The notes under the pieces: model-generated
Told to the model about the DNA's origin: nothing
The model's input: the letters and a program-made list of their open reading frames with translations, nothing else
Database searches by the model: none
From: Acanthosepion esculentum
Taxonomy: Eukaryota; Mollusca; Cephalopoda; Sepiida; Sepiidae
DNA: 64,000 nt
Reading direction: 5' to 3'
NCBI GenBank assembly: GCA_964036315.1
Contig: OZ038509.1
Span: forward strand, 31,779,430 to 31,843,429
Position numbers and translations under genes: made by a program
Shown: piece after piece, positions 25,901 to 38,764 of the stretch
Layout of the letters: the number at the start of each line of letters is the position of its first letter
How positions within the stretch are numbered: the first letter of the stretch is position 1

Positions 25901-27107
25901 TTGGATTTTATCAAGAAAAAGCTTTTTCATAGATATTGATGTAATTTTCATAATGAAAGTTCCCAGGTTGATGATCTGAATGACCTGAAGTTGTTCCAAT
26001 TATAGTATAGCCTGAACTAGATTTTACTATTGTATAACCTGAATGACCTGAAGTAGATCTTAATATTGTATAATTTAGTTGACATATCCATGAACTCATG
26101 ATCAGAACATGGTTTGACAATTGTCTTGTGATGTTGACTATGTATTTGTTATACTTATTAGGTCTGCCTCATAAATAAAAACATTTTTTTTATTCCACAC
26201 TCTGTATAATTATAATTTGATAAATCTATTGTACTGTGTATGTAGACATACATAATGTATTAAAAAACAAGACAATAATTCTAAAATATATCTTTCTCAC
26301 CAATTACTATTTTTATATTGAATGTTCTCTGGTTTATTTCAGTTTAGTCTTTCATATTTTAGTTCTTTATGTGAGATTTGATTTATACTGTCAGTAATGG
26401 AATTATTTTAGTGTGCATTACATGTGTGCATAGGACTAAGGTGACAAATACAAAGCAAGAAACTGGTAGTGGTGAAGGTCAGTCACATCAGGAGAATTAC
26501 AAGAAGAGAAATAGCAATCAGAAAAGAATTTATTCCTTATGCAGATAAAATCTTCTCAATTCATCAATCAAATCAATATCAATTCAACATTTACTGGAGT
26601 TATAGGGTGACTCTCACTACATTGTAATGGAATAAAAATGTGGTAATATATACTAACTTCAAGCTGAATTGGCGATGTTATTTTATTCTTGGAAACTTAA
26701 CTGCCTTTAAAATAAAAATGATAAAAGATGGTGTAATTTATTTTATTTCTAAATTTGCTTTCCTCGGGTCATTTTCTTGTTCTTCAAGACAAGTCAGAAA
26801 CTCATACTGCGTTAAAAGATTTTAGCTCACAACTTATATTCCTCTTCTCTTTTTCAGTGGAAACAATAAATAAAAATAATGAAAGTTGTTGGCAATCAGT
26901 TCTTACAACATTGGAGGTATTATCTTCAGTTTGTAAAAACCCTTCCATGACGAAACTTGTGTTACCTGAAATTTGGGCATGGCTTGAAAATTTGTTAAGA
27001 GGTGAGGCAGGTATTTATTTTTTTTTTTTTATTGATTATTAACAAAATTGTCTGGAATAACCTAGGATTACATCCTAGAGATTTAACAGCAGTGTAAATG
27101 ATTAATG

Positions 27108-27153
<46 letters not shown>

Positions 27154-30100
27154 CACACATTTTGAATTGGACATAGTCCGACAATTTATTAAATTTATTT
27201 ATACTGTTTATTATAAACAGAGCATTTACTTAAATACTTGTATCTGTAAAAAGAACGTTAAACATATCAAAAAAGTCTTTAATATATATATATATATATA
27301 TATTTCATAAAAGTATCTTAATGATCAAAAGAGAATAAATAGTTGAATTAAAGTTTATAATTTCAAACAGCAGACAAAAAATTAAAATTTTCTATAATAC
27401 TGAGGTGTCATTTGTCTTCATCTTGATTTTTTTTTTTTTCTTTTCAATAATGCTTTGGTTGGCCTATGCAGGTGATCTTTTCTTTTTCCTCCACTCATCA
27501 CAAAATTGATGTTATTGCCTTTTTTTAATGTTGGACAATCTGTATACCTAATATTGCATATAATTCAAGGTTGTAATTTATTGTGTGTCATCCAAAAATA
27601 ATTTGAGTCCCTTGACCTATTCCACTTAGTGCACTAGAGTGGCTCTGTCTGAGGGCACTGGGCTTGATTTTTGGCTTGTTTCATTTGAAAACGATGACAA
27701 ATTTGTCAGTGGTGAATCATTTGGACTGAGTTGAAAGAAATATTGGCAAATGTACTGATATGACCAACTCATTTAAAGCAACACTTTGTTTTAATATTTT
27801 TGTTTTGTTTACTATCAGTCTTGAGTTTACACTACAAAAGGGAAAAGTCTATAAAAAAGGTTGGTCAAAACATGGTAATAACAAAAGTAAAAAGAATGAA
27901 TTCAGTAATCTTGAAGAATTTTTGATATTAAAGTAACTCCATGAAAGTTTGCCTAGGTTGATTGATGCAAAAAAATCAATAACAATGAAATTTTAGTAAA
28001 TTTTCTTAATATTGGATGTTTTTTGACATGATCTTCAGACTAGAAATGTACAAGTGTACCCGACCTTATGTCATTGATTGGTTCCAGACGTCAGGACTTA
28101 GGTCGAAAAATGACTTAAATCAAAATAATAAGCAGCACTCCTCATTCCATATTACAGTATTTATGATCTGAACTTAACAATGAAGGAATGGTCTGGCAAT
28201 TTTTTCCAATATAATCCAGTTTTGTCAACATTAAAAATCTGTTCAGGAAGAAACCTGTTTTCTTCGATGATCTTAGCTAATGCTTGAGGAAAATCAGTTA
28301 CTGCTTGTTTGTCAACTGATGCACTTTCACCTTGCTTAATGATAACTTCTTCATTCTTTAAATCCCATAAATCAGCCTTGACTCACTTTAAACTCTACAT
28401 CTTTCTCATCTGGGTATTTTTTGTTCAGGTCCTCAAAGACTATGCTTTTGCTTGAATAATTTCTTGACTAATAGCAGCATACTGAGTATTCAACCTATCA
28501 ATCCAAAGAGAAAGAAGTTCCATCTCTTCAAAGATTTTTTTCTCTTTTCTTATTGATAAAAGTATTCTTCATCCCTGGGGTATCAGATTTAATATGTGCC
28601 AAAGTCTTATCCTTATTGTGAACAATCGTTGATACAGATGTCAGACTTGTTCCAAAAGATTGAACAATCGATATAACCTCTTCACCTTTTTCATGGCGTT
28701 TTATCATAGTAAGTTTATTGTCCAGTATCATAGCATGACGCTTGGCACTTGCACTAGGAATGGGGGGGGGGGGCTATTGGGCAAAATATAAAGTCACAAA
28801 TGAATGAGAATGGGCAATAAGCAGACTTATACCATGTGTATGCCTAAACGAAACAGGATTTCAACTGACAAACGGTAGATATTGGGACTACTGTGGAAAA
28901 TGCTCTTAAAGGCCGCTAAATAAGACAACACAGTCACAGATGTTTTCATATTTTGTTCTCTAGGATTTATGATGATTATATTAACATTTACTGTAAATAT
29001 ACGTATTTTAATATGATTTTATATATTTTTTCTTATTTATTGTACAGTAACATGATTTTATGTGCTTTTAATGTTTTCTAATGGTATTACGTTTTCAATA
29101 TCCATGGCAGACAGATGTAAAGTCGAATAAAATGATCTAAACTTGATTTTTATTCTTCCATATTTTATTTTTTTGACAAACGACATATAATTGAGAATGA
29201 CATAACTCGAAACGATGTTACCCAAGGTATACCTGTATTGTTTCTTATTTGAAGGATTAAAAATGAATAGTAATGAAAATATAAAAGATGAATAGAAATT
29301 ATAAATTTGAAGAAATATGAATATTAATAAATATTAACACAATACGCTCCTTTATTATCACTCGATTATTGGTGATATTATTTAAGATAAGTATTTTGTC
29401 TAGTGTTTTGGCCTTTAATACTATTACAAGCTCACTTTTTCCTTTATGGTTTATTTTTGCTTTTTTATAACTTTCAGATATCTGCTTTTCTGCATAAGTT
29501 GCTTCTAGGCTGCTTGATATTAATTTCTACTGCTTAAGAATTTAAAAATAAACAGGGATGTCAACTCAAACATGTCTACCTACTAGAAATAACATTTGTA
29601 GTAATAAGTTGCTTCTATATTCAACATACTTTTCTGTTTTTTTTTTTTTCTTGGCAATCCCTTTTTTATACAAGTTTCATTGGAGACAACTGTCAAGGTA
29701 CTACGATTAAGCTTTTTATTCAATTTTTCTTGTGTTGGTCATATTGGACATACCACTACAAGCCTATCAAGGAGGCTCACACTTCATTTCATAGTTCGAT
29801 TAGGACCCATTTAAACACACAGAAACCTACCAAACTCCATAGCTTGTAGAAAATACAGCTTTAATATAAGTTAAAAATAATGGAAAGATTAATAATTAAA
29901 AAAAAATGCCAACACTCAATAATATCAATTATGAAAACAGCCACAATCATGTTTGGAAAAAAAAAAAAACTTTCCCATTGCTATAGATACACATATATAA
30001 AAATTTACATATTCTGTTAAAAATAAATAAAAAAAAAAAATCCTTGATAATAGCTAATAGAATAGCCGAAAGCACTCTGATATATAGAATATTTGTACAG

Positions 30101-31644
30101 TTTTTACACACTTCATATCCAGAAAAGAAAACATTTATATGAACACAGGAAGAATTGAATAAAATGCTTAACCACAGAACATTGTCAGTCATCTTTAATT
30201 TTAGATGCAAGTTGAAGTTATTTGTAGATTTAATCTGATTTTGCTATTGCTCTATCAACTGATACTGAGGGATCTTTTTGTAATGACTGCTTCTTTTGTC
30301 TTTTTTAATGAAGTACACCCAAGTAATGCAGTAAAGCCACTAAGGCATAAGAGATTACTGGGTGTAGAAGAGTTAGAAAACAGGAATTTTACTAAGGAAC
30401 AAAAGAAGAGTAATCAGGAGGACAGCAGATAGTGATTGACATTGCATTTAAATTTTTGAAGATTAAAGTGGAGTGGAAAACATGGAGCCAAAAGTGTTCC
30501 ACAAGCAAGAAAAGAAACTATTAGCATAGAACTTACAATTACATCTAGCCAACTCAACTGTAAATTGGTGATACCTCATTGCCAATTTAGTACCATGCTT
30601 AAATTCATAAAGTCTACTATGGCAAAGATTTAATCTGAACTATTACCATGGAAGTATTTATAGAAAAAGCACAAGGATACAACTTTACAGTGGTGGGAAA
30701 GTGACTGAAGCTGAGACACCAGACCAGGACTAATAATATTACTGATTCTTCTTTGGATTTTATCAAGGATCTTTAGATATGTAGCAGGAGCACCAAGTTA
30801 ATAATATTTATTTTGTGTATATGCACACACACACACACACACATGCACAAATTCTGTTAGTAGGAAAAGTTATAATTTTATTACTAATCAAAATAACATT
30901 TTCACTTTCTGTTTGCTGCTTTTCTTTTGCAAAAATAATGAGGAGTAAGAAAAAATATTTTTATTTTAGGCAGGTAGAGAATGGTTGTTGCCATTACATT
31001 ATCATTAAAATGAACAGTTTTCATTGGGAATAGATATTTTTTTCTTCATTTATTGTTGGCTCTTTTTAGATGATATCAACCAAAAGTCAGAAGTGACTGA
31101 ACTATGTCATGAGGTACTAAAAGGCATTGTTAAAATAGTTGCTTATACCTGTGAAAGTGACTCTGTCCTGTACCTTGATTATCTTTACACCTGGTTTGTA
31201 CCCCGTTTGCTACAATTGACCATTCCACACTTACTGGACAGTGGCATTTCACTCTCAGCAATTGGCATCATGGAAAGTGGAGCCACCATTCTGAGAGACA
31301 TTACAAGCAAACTTGACAAAAGGTAACTTCCTTTAATTTAGCATTTTTTGTTTGTTTGTTTTGTTTTTTATTACCTTACTGTTGTTGATTTTGATTTTGA
31401 TGTCTCCTCTATTTTTATTCCAATTTTTAATGTCTTTTTTAAAGAAGTTTAGTGTGGATATTACATATTCCCAATAAATTTTAGTTTTATCTATATTAAC
31501 ATCTTAAATTAGCTAATCACTTTAAATATTAACTGTGAAAATTACATCTTCAATGACTTAGACATTTTGTGTATCTCTTTCTTTAGAGTTAATAAATAAT
31601 AGAAACTATCATTAAATCTTATGCAAGTTGAATTATTGGCCCTA

Positions 31645-31686
<42 letters not shown>

Positions 31687-34600
31687 AAAGTTCAAAATGG
31701 GCACTTTTTTACAGATTAAAATGTTTCTTTGAATTTTATATATAATTAAATATCATATTCAAGGATTAAAATAAAGTATATATTAGAATTATGTTGTTGT
31801 TGTAATGCCTGTTAATTACAAAGAAAGCAATATAATTGAAAAAAGAACTTTGGATAACCTGGGTAGATACTGCTCTGTTGGTCTGGATTGATTTAAAGAG
31901 GTTTTTCCTAAAATATCTTTTATTTATTAGATTTGTGCAATGATAATAATATTTGACACCATATGCTGTAATTCTTTTAGTCTGAAAGGAAAAAATTAAT
32001 ATGTGTGATGACTTTTGTGGCAAAATTCCCTGCTCATCTGTTGTTCACTGCACCACCTGATAACATCCAAGGTTGATTGTATTTGCATATACAACCTACT
32101 CACTATGTTCACAGGTTTGTCTTCTTGGACGTGATCATATTCAATAAAAAATAATGACAATTGATTTTAATGACACTGGTTGGAAGTTACCAATACAATT
32201 TCTCACTTAACCTAGGGATCCTTCCTTCAGCTTCAAGAAGTGGACTGCTATTTTACTAACTCCTGGCCATGGAAAAGGACCCTTACATTCACTACCTGTC
32301 ACTTCAGTCACTGCTGATTCCTCACACCTGGCTGCTGGGCAGCTACTAACTCACTAGTTAACCTACCTACCTACTTCCCTGCCTAGTGAACTCCTGACTT
32401 CCTGCCTCTCTCTGCTTATATGGATAATGGCTGGGGTCCCACCCATCTATCCATTCACTTGTGTTCCAAAAGGTTTGAGACCACCCATTTGGCTTTTTGG
32501 GTGGTTAACTTCTTCAAAAAACCTACTTTGATGACTATCTAAAATCATTGACAAATTTTTTATGTTTCCCAATTCAAAGGCAGATGTAGACATAAATCCC
32601 CAAAACACAGATACTTAAGTTTACTCAAAGATGGACTGAAGACAGAATTCTACAAATCTCAGATACCTAAGTGATCTTAAAAGAAAAGCAATTTATCTTA
32701 TCTTCTAAAGATGTGTGATTAATCGTATTATTACATATGTATTAATCAATAGATCTTAATAGTGTTATTTTAGGGATAAACAGCTTCTATTATTATCATT
32801 GTTTATAAACCTTGAAATATAAAAACTGGATCACTACAAATCTAGACTGCTTAGCTTTGTAATTTTTACAAATTCCTTACTTTCCATCTTCACTAATACA
32901 AATTTATTGTAGCCACTTCAAATCTGATTTTTATAAATACACAAAACCATTTTCATTTATCATTTTGTCTCAGTATTGTGCCAATACTTTTTTTTTTTTT
33001 TTTTCAGTTTTCTTTCTTCTGTTCCAATATTCCCTGTCTGTTGTATTATATATCTCCTTAATGTTGCTAGCCTTTCAAAGACATTTAATTTGCAACGTAG
33101 AATGTGATGGGGAATGGTTATTCCTTTCCAAATATGATGTCAGTCCTTATAGTAAGGATGAATGTTTTAATGATAGTGAATGAGACTTGTGCAGCTGCAC
33201 TCTGACACTCTCTTTCTTAGATTAATTTGAATTCCAGTAAGATTAGTCACGCAAGCTTACTGGTGCTGATGGAACAAGAAGAATTGGCATCAACTTTTCC
33301 TAAAGGCCATTAAAAAGAAAGTGTTCTAAACATAAATTAAACATGAGGAGTGTTAAATTCACTCATCTCAAAAAAACTGATCACTCCCTCTCTTATTCTT
33401 TTTCTCTTTTACACAAATTATTTCCTTTTTATTGCTGGCCCTAATGTGTGTAAGCTGACATTATTTACCAAAAATGCTCCCAGTGGATGTGCATGTAGTG
33501 TAATGGATAGCAGCTCAGAATGAGAAATTTGAAATCTAAGTTTGAATTCCAGCTGGCTTCATTATAATCACTTAAGCACAAATACCCTTCACAAGGGTAT
33601 GAATCTAACTCTCCCTGCAGTTATATAAAAATCATTGAAAAATTGTTCATGCAATATTCACTTGCAAAAAAAAGAAATATTACAATTCAAAATATGTTTT
33701 GGCTTTAAATAACCCATAAAAGGTTGGTAAACTGTAAAAAGAAAACCAATCTCCTACCACCATGCTTATCTAGCAAAACACTATAAAACTTTAAGAATAT
33801 ATTGGCCTCAGTAAATCTTTTCTTGAATAATTAATTTTATAAAATTATGAGGTGCTGAAAAATTGACCAAATGTCAGAATTATTTTTTGGAAGGATTTCT
33901 TATCTGGTCTGAGAATTTTCACTTATCTCTCACGTGCTAATATGCTCAGAACTATACAAATGAAATTAAGGATGCTTGTAAATATTTTAAGATTAATTTT
34001 TATCCATTAAAATTATTTTTTGTTTTTAATTTAAATTTAAACAACCGAGAAAAATATTTTTACACATCAATGAAAATTAAAAAAAGGAAAACATTTAGAA
34101 AATTTGTCATATATGTCTGTTAGAAAAGCATTCAGAATTGACTTACTATTATGTAACATAAGGTCAGGTGAAAAGTGTTTTCATTGACACCTGCTTTGAA
34201 CTTACTCTTTTAACAAGTAACTGTAAATAATGATTTTCTATGTTAATGAATTTAATTTTCAGAATAAAAATCACTATGATCTGACATTCAGCTAATATTT
34301 AATGTTTTTGCATGTAAGTAGTTTTAAGAATCAAAAACTGAAAAACTTTTTGCTGAGAAAATTGTTAAATTTTGTAATTCCATCATTATATATTAACTAA
34401 TGAGGTTTTTATATATTTATAGCCAAACCTCTCATCTTCCTCATAGCCCGGATGTCTTACTCCACCAGTCAATCTTTCCCATTTCCATTGTGTTTATATT
34501 TTTGATCTTAGGTAGCTTTAGGTGAAGCTGGTAGAAACACCTTCAGAAGCTAAAGAAGTGAGTTACAAGAGAAGTAAAAAAGGTAGTAATTTCAGAACTG

Positions 34601-37600
34601 ACAACTGTTGGAGAAACAACAAAATAGAATTTATTTGCTGAGTGTTACATTTATCAGTCTCCTAATTCATCTTGTACTGTTTTCTACCTAAATACAGCTG
34701 GTTGGTGAGTTAGTGAATGTCAGTCTTATTCACAATATATCACAACAACAGCAGTGCCTTGGATTGGTGAATGGTGGTTGGTTTAACATTTCAATCAGGG
34801 GACTTTGGTTTCGGACATGCAGGCAAACTTGGTCTCCAAAACCTGACCTCTAACTCTTTCATTCAGTTGTCAGTCTGTAAATACAAACTTTTTCTAAGAT
34901 TAGGGAAAATCTCTTCAGTTGACCAAATTCTTGGTAGTATCTTGGAAGGGATCATGGAGTAGGTGACAAAGGGGGGTGATAATGCCAACTACTATTATAC
35001 ATTTCATCCCAACTGCCTGTATTCCTCTTAATGATTGCTCTGTTTCAATTACCTGTGTGATTGCTCCTGTCTTGTATCTATGGGGAATACATTTCTTTCA
35101 GGTGTCGGGTTACAAATTAATTTGCATATGTGCATAATAACAGAACTAGGGTAATGGTTTTGATGACGTTGGTCATCCGAATATTTGACTCCAATAAATA
35201 ATGAGGGCAGAAAAGGTAGATTAGATAGATTTAAAAAAATAACAAATTCTTTTACTACTGAATTTTGGCCAGGATCCAACCTAGTTTAGAGCCAGCTAGT
35301 TTATCTTGATTGTCATTTTTTCAGCAGCAAATATTGGTGAATGATGTGTGTTCCTTCTTTCACTTGGAACAAATTAGTTAAAAATCCAGTCACTTCCAGA
35401 ACCTAATTAATTTTGTTGTAATGATTTTTTTTTTTTCATTTTTCCAAAAGCCTACTAGAAAAACCAGACCTCATGATACTTCTGGTTTGCTTGTAAAATC
35501 TAAGTTAGCTTGGCTATCTTGGTTTTTCACATCACTTTGTCAAGTTAATTCCTATTCCAGTTAGCAGCAAGTATAAATTCCCTTACTGGTAAAATCCATG
35601 CCAGTAGCTCTGTTACATTCCTCCCTCAAACACGTGATTTTACCCTACCTGGTAACTTAGAATCATAGCAATTCTCATTCCACTCAGTCACCTACTTATA
35701 AAATCCACCCCAGTAACTCTGTTACATTTTGTTTAGTTTGTCCCCTTTAAAATAACACATAAAGTCTTTTTTAATTGTTAACTGAAGGTCTACAAAGAAG
35801 AATTGCATTCAGCTATCTTTAGGTGTAGCCATATATAGGGTTGTTCCTCTATCATGGATAGACCAGATAGATGTATCCTACTATCGAAATGGTGATAAAA
35901 TTTCACCTTGGCTTATCCTTGTTTATTACTGTATTTGCTGGCATTGAGGACACTTCCCAATATTGGCTTGGAAAATGTTGAAAAAAAAAAATAAACATAA
36001 AATTAAAGTACACTATTTGGACTATTATCCTCATCTTTGTTGCCATATTTAACACGTTTTGTCCGTTGTATGCCCCGGCCTTCTTCAGGTGGTTGGAATG
36101 TCAAACTGAACCCTTTATTTTGTTCACTGGGGTAGACTGTTTTAGTTCCATGTGCTATGTCTAATGGCTATCAGTTATCTCCTGCTTAATTCCCTCTCCA
36201 AGTTCTCTACCACCTTAACCAGGTATTGAACTCACACTCTTTGGATCCTGTCACTGGATCTAACTAACACCTTTTTCTAGGTATTATAAACCTAATGTCT
36301 TCAGCAACCTTTTTTACCAGTGCTCGTATTGCAATTTTTGCTGTTATCATCATGTTTTTACCAGAGCTCATATTGCAATTTTTTGATACAGTTCACAATG
36401 GAGAAAGAGAGTAACAACGCACTCACATTCCTGGATGTTCTAATATCTTGAACAGAGCATGGGTTCAAGACATTCATATACCATAAACCGACATTCACTG
36501 GACAGTACCTCAATTTCAACTCCCACCATCCATACAGCGTAAAGAATTGCTTACAACACCAAGCAAAAGTCATAAGTGGCGATCCAGAGACATTAGATAA
36601 AGAATTGGTCAGTATAAGTATTACCCTACAACGTAACTCTGGGAACATGGCAGCAGCCCCAATAAACTGGGATAGGTGAGTACAAGAGGAGGAGGAGGAC
36701 AACAACACTCAGAAAACAGTCTGCCTGCCTTATGTGAAGGGGTTATCAGAGAAAATACAAAGGATCTGTGGTCCATATAACATCAGGACAACCTTCAAAA
36801 GCTGGACGGCACTTTGCAGATATCTATCCAGAGTAAGACACCCCCCAGACTAAAGACTGTATGCTATCCCGTGCAGATGCGGAAAGAAATATAATGGAGA
36901 GACAGGCAACCCCCTTAAGGTAAGGCTTCAAGAACACCAGAAAGCTGTAACATGAGGGGAAGTGGAAAAATCAGGTGTGGCTGATCACATATGGAGAAAA
37001 AGAGGGAGATCACTGCTCTCTGTGGAGATCATAGACAAGGAACATCATTGGAAAATTCGTAAACTTAAGGAATCAGCAAATATGCTAGGCCACAAAAATC
37101 CCCTGAGCCGTCCAAGCATAGAAATGAATACAATATGGGAACCAGTAATAAGGAGTACCTGAGAAAAATGATAACAACAACAAAAATTGCAATATGAGCT
37201 CTGGTAAAAAATGTTGCTGAAGACATTAGTTTTATAATACCCAGAAATTCATACACAGGGACACATGTCACAGTGGATAAAGGCATTGGTTTGATCCAGT
37301 GACAGGATCCAAAGAGTGTGAGTTCAATACCTGGTTAAGGTGGTGGAGAACTTGGAGAGGGGAATGAACAGGAGATAACTGATAACTGACATCCATTAAA
37401 CATGGCATGTGTAACTAGAGCAGTCTACCCCAGTGAACGAAATAAAGGTTTCAGTTCGGCATTCCAACCACCTAAAGAAGGCCGGAGCGTACAACAACCG
37501 AAACGTGATAAATATGGTGACGAAGATGAGGACAATAGTACAAATAATGTAAATAGTGTACATAATACCTCATCTCAGAAATATAGACAGATACAAAATT

Positions 37601-37984
37601 AAAGTAATCGTGTAAGATTAAAGTAATCCTGCAAGGGATGATTTAAGATTTATTTTGGGTAAAAAGAAATGTTTTGATGTGAGAAAATATTTTTTCTTTA
37701 TATAGCAATAATTTTAGCATTTAAATTATACCATGACTAATGCATCATTTGATAATGTCAATGTTATTTCCTAAAAGTACAAATTTTGTTTTCCAGGAAA
37801 GCAGAGGTACTGTGTGAACAGATTATCTGCCTCTTTCTTCATGAGGATAAAAATGCATTCAACATAATGCTAGCATCTGATTGTAAATTCCAGCCTTTGA
37901 AGGTAATGATTAAATGCTTCTTAATGATTTAGTTTTTTCCTCTTTTTCACGATGGCCATAGAAATATCCAGGCAAAATGGAGAG

Positions 37985-38015
<31 letters not shown>

Positions 38016-38637
38016 ACATATATATAATGTGTGTGTGTGTTACAATTAATGACATCCAAACAATTTACCTCATACAGAGGATCATTTCGTCCATGGGAAA
38101 GTAGTTTTTCCCTGGACTTATTGATGCAATTACATTTACTAAAATGAATAAAATCCCATGTTTCTGCACATGAAATTTGAAAGGCGAAAGAAAGGGGAAA
38201 GAATAAACTATCAATTGATAAGCATAAAGCATTGTATGAAAATGCCCTCCAGAAATGTGGTTTTGCACATTGACTATCTTACTCAAAACCCCACAAATAA
38301 CCATAGTGAAGAAGTTAAGAGTAGTAATCCATGAAAAAGTTGAGAAAGAAATATTATTTGGTTCACCCCGCCCCTTCTGTAGACTATCTAGAATTAATAT
38401 TGGACAAATTTTCCTGAAACTTATAAACATTTTCAGAATAACAACTCTCTAGGAGAAAAACATTAAAATAAGTTATTCATGTACTAACAACATTAATTGT
38501 AATTCACTTATATGCTCTATAATAAAAATTACATTGTGCTCTCTTTTGTGGATCAGTTTGAATATTTTATATTAACAGGGTCTACTTGGATTACTTACCC
38601 ATGGATTTTTTTTTACCTCTCTCTCTCTCTTTCTCAT

Positions 38638-38684
<47 letters not shown>

Positions 38685-38704
38685 TATATATATATAATAT
38701 ATAT

Positions 38705-38764
<60 letters not shown>

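Larger units (their letters stand above)
25259..26857 (+). other. MMS19 intron, 1.6 kb
   Basis: Holds an inverted LINE-A 3' end and a diverged tandem repeat. 26130-26850 is AT-rich with nothing recognised. Confidence 0.8.
27002..31069 (+). other. MMS19 intron, 4.1 kb
   Basis: Holds TA microsatellites, the pogo/Tigger element, a GIY-YIG scrap and an inverted LINE-A end. 27305-28045 and 29240-29630 show nothing recognised. Confidence 0.8.
31323..37796 (+). other. MMS19 intron, 6.5 kb
   Basis: Holds an AT microsatellite, an LTR-like block, a tRNA SINE, a direct-repeat pair and the Penelope copy with inverted repeats. 31690-32160, 32720-33480, 33640-35580 and 35730-36000 show nothing recognised, though 34400-35600 is less AT-rich and probably old repeat. 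Confidence 0.75.
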
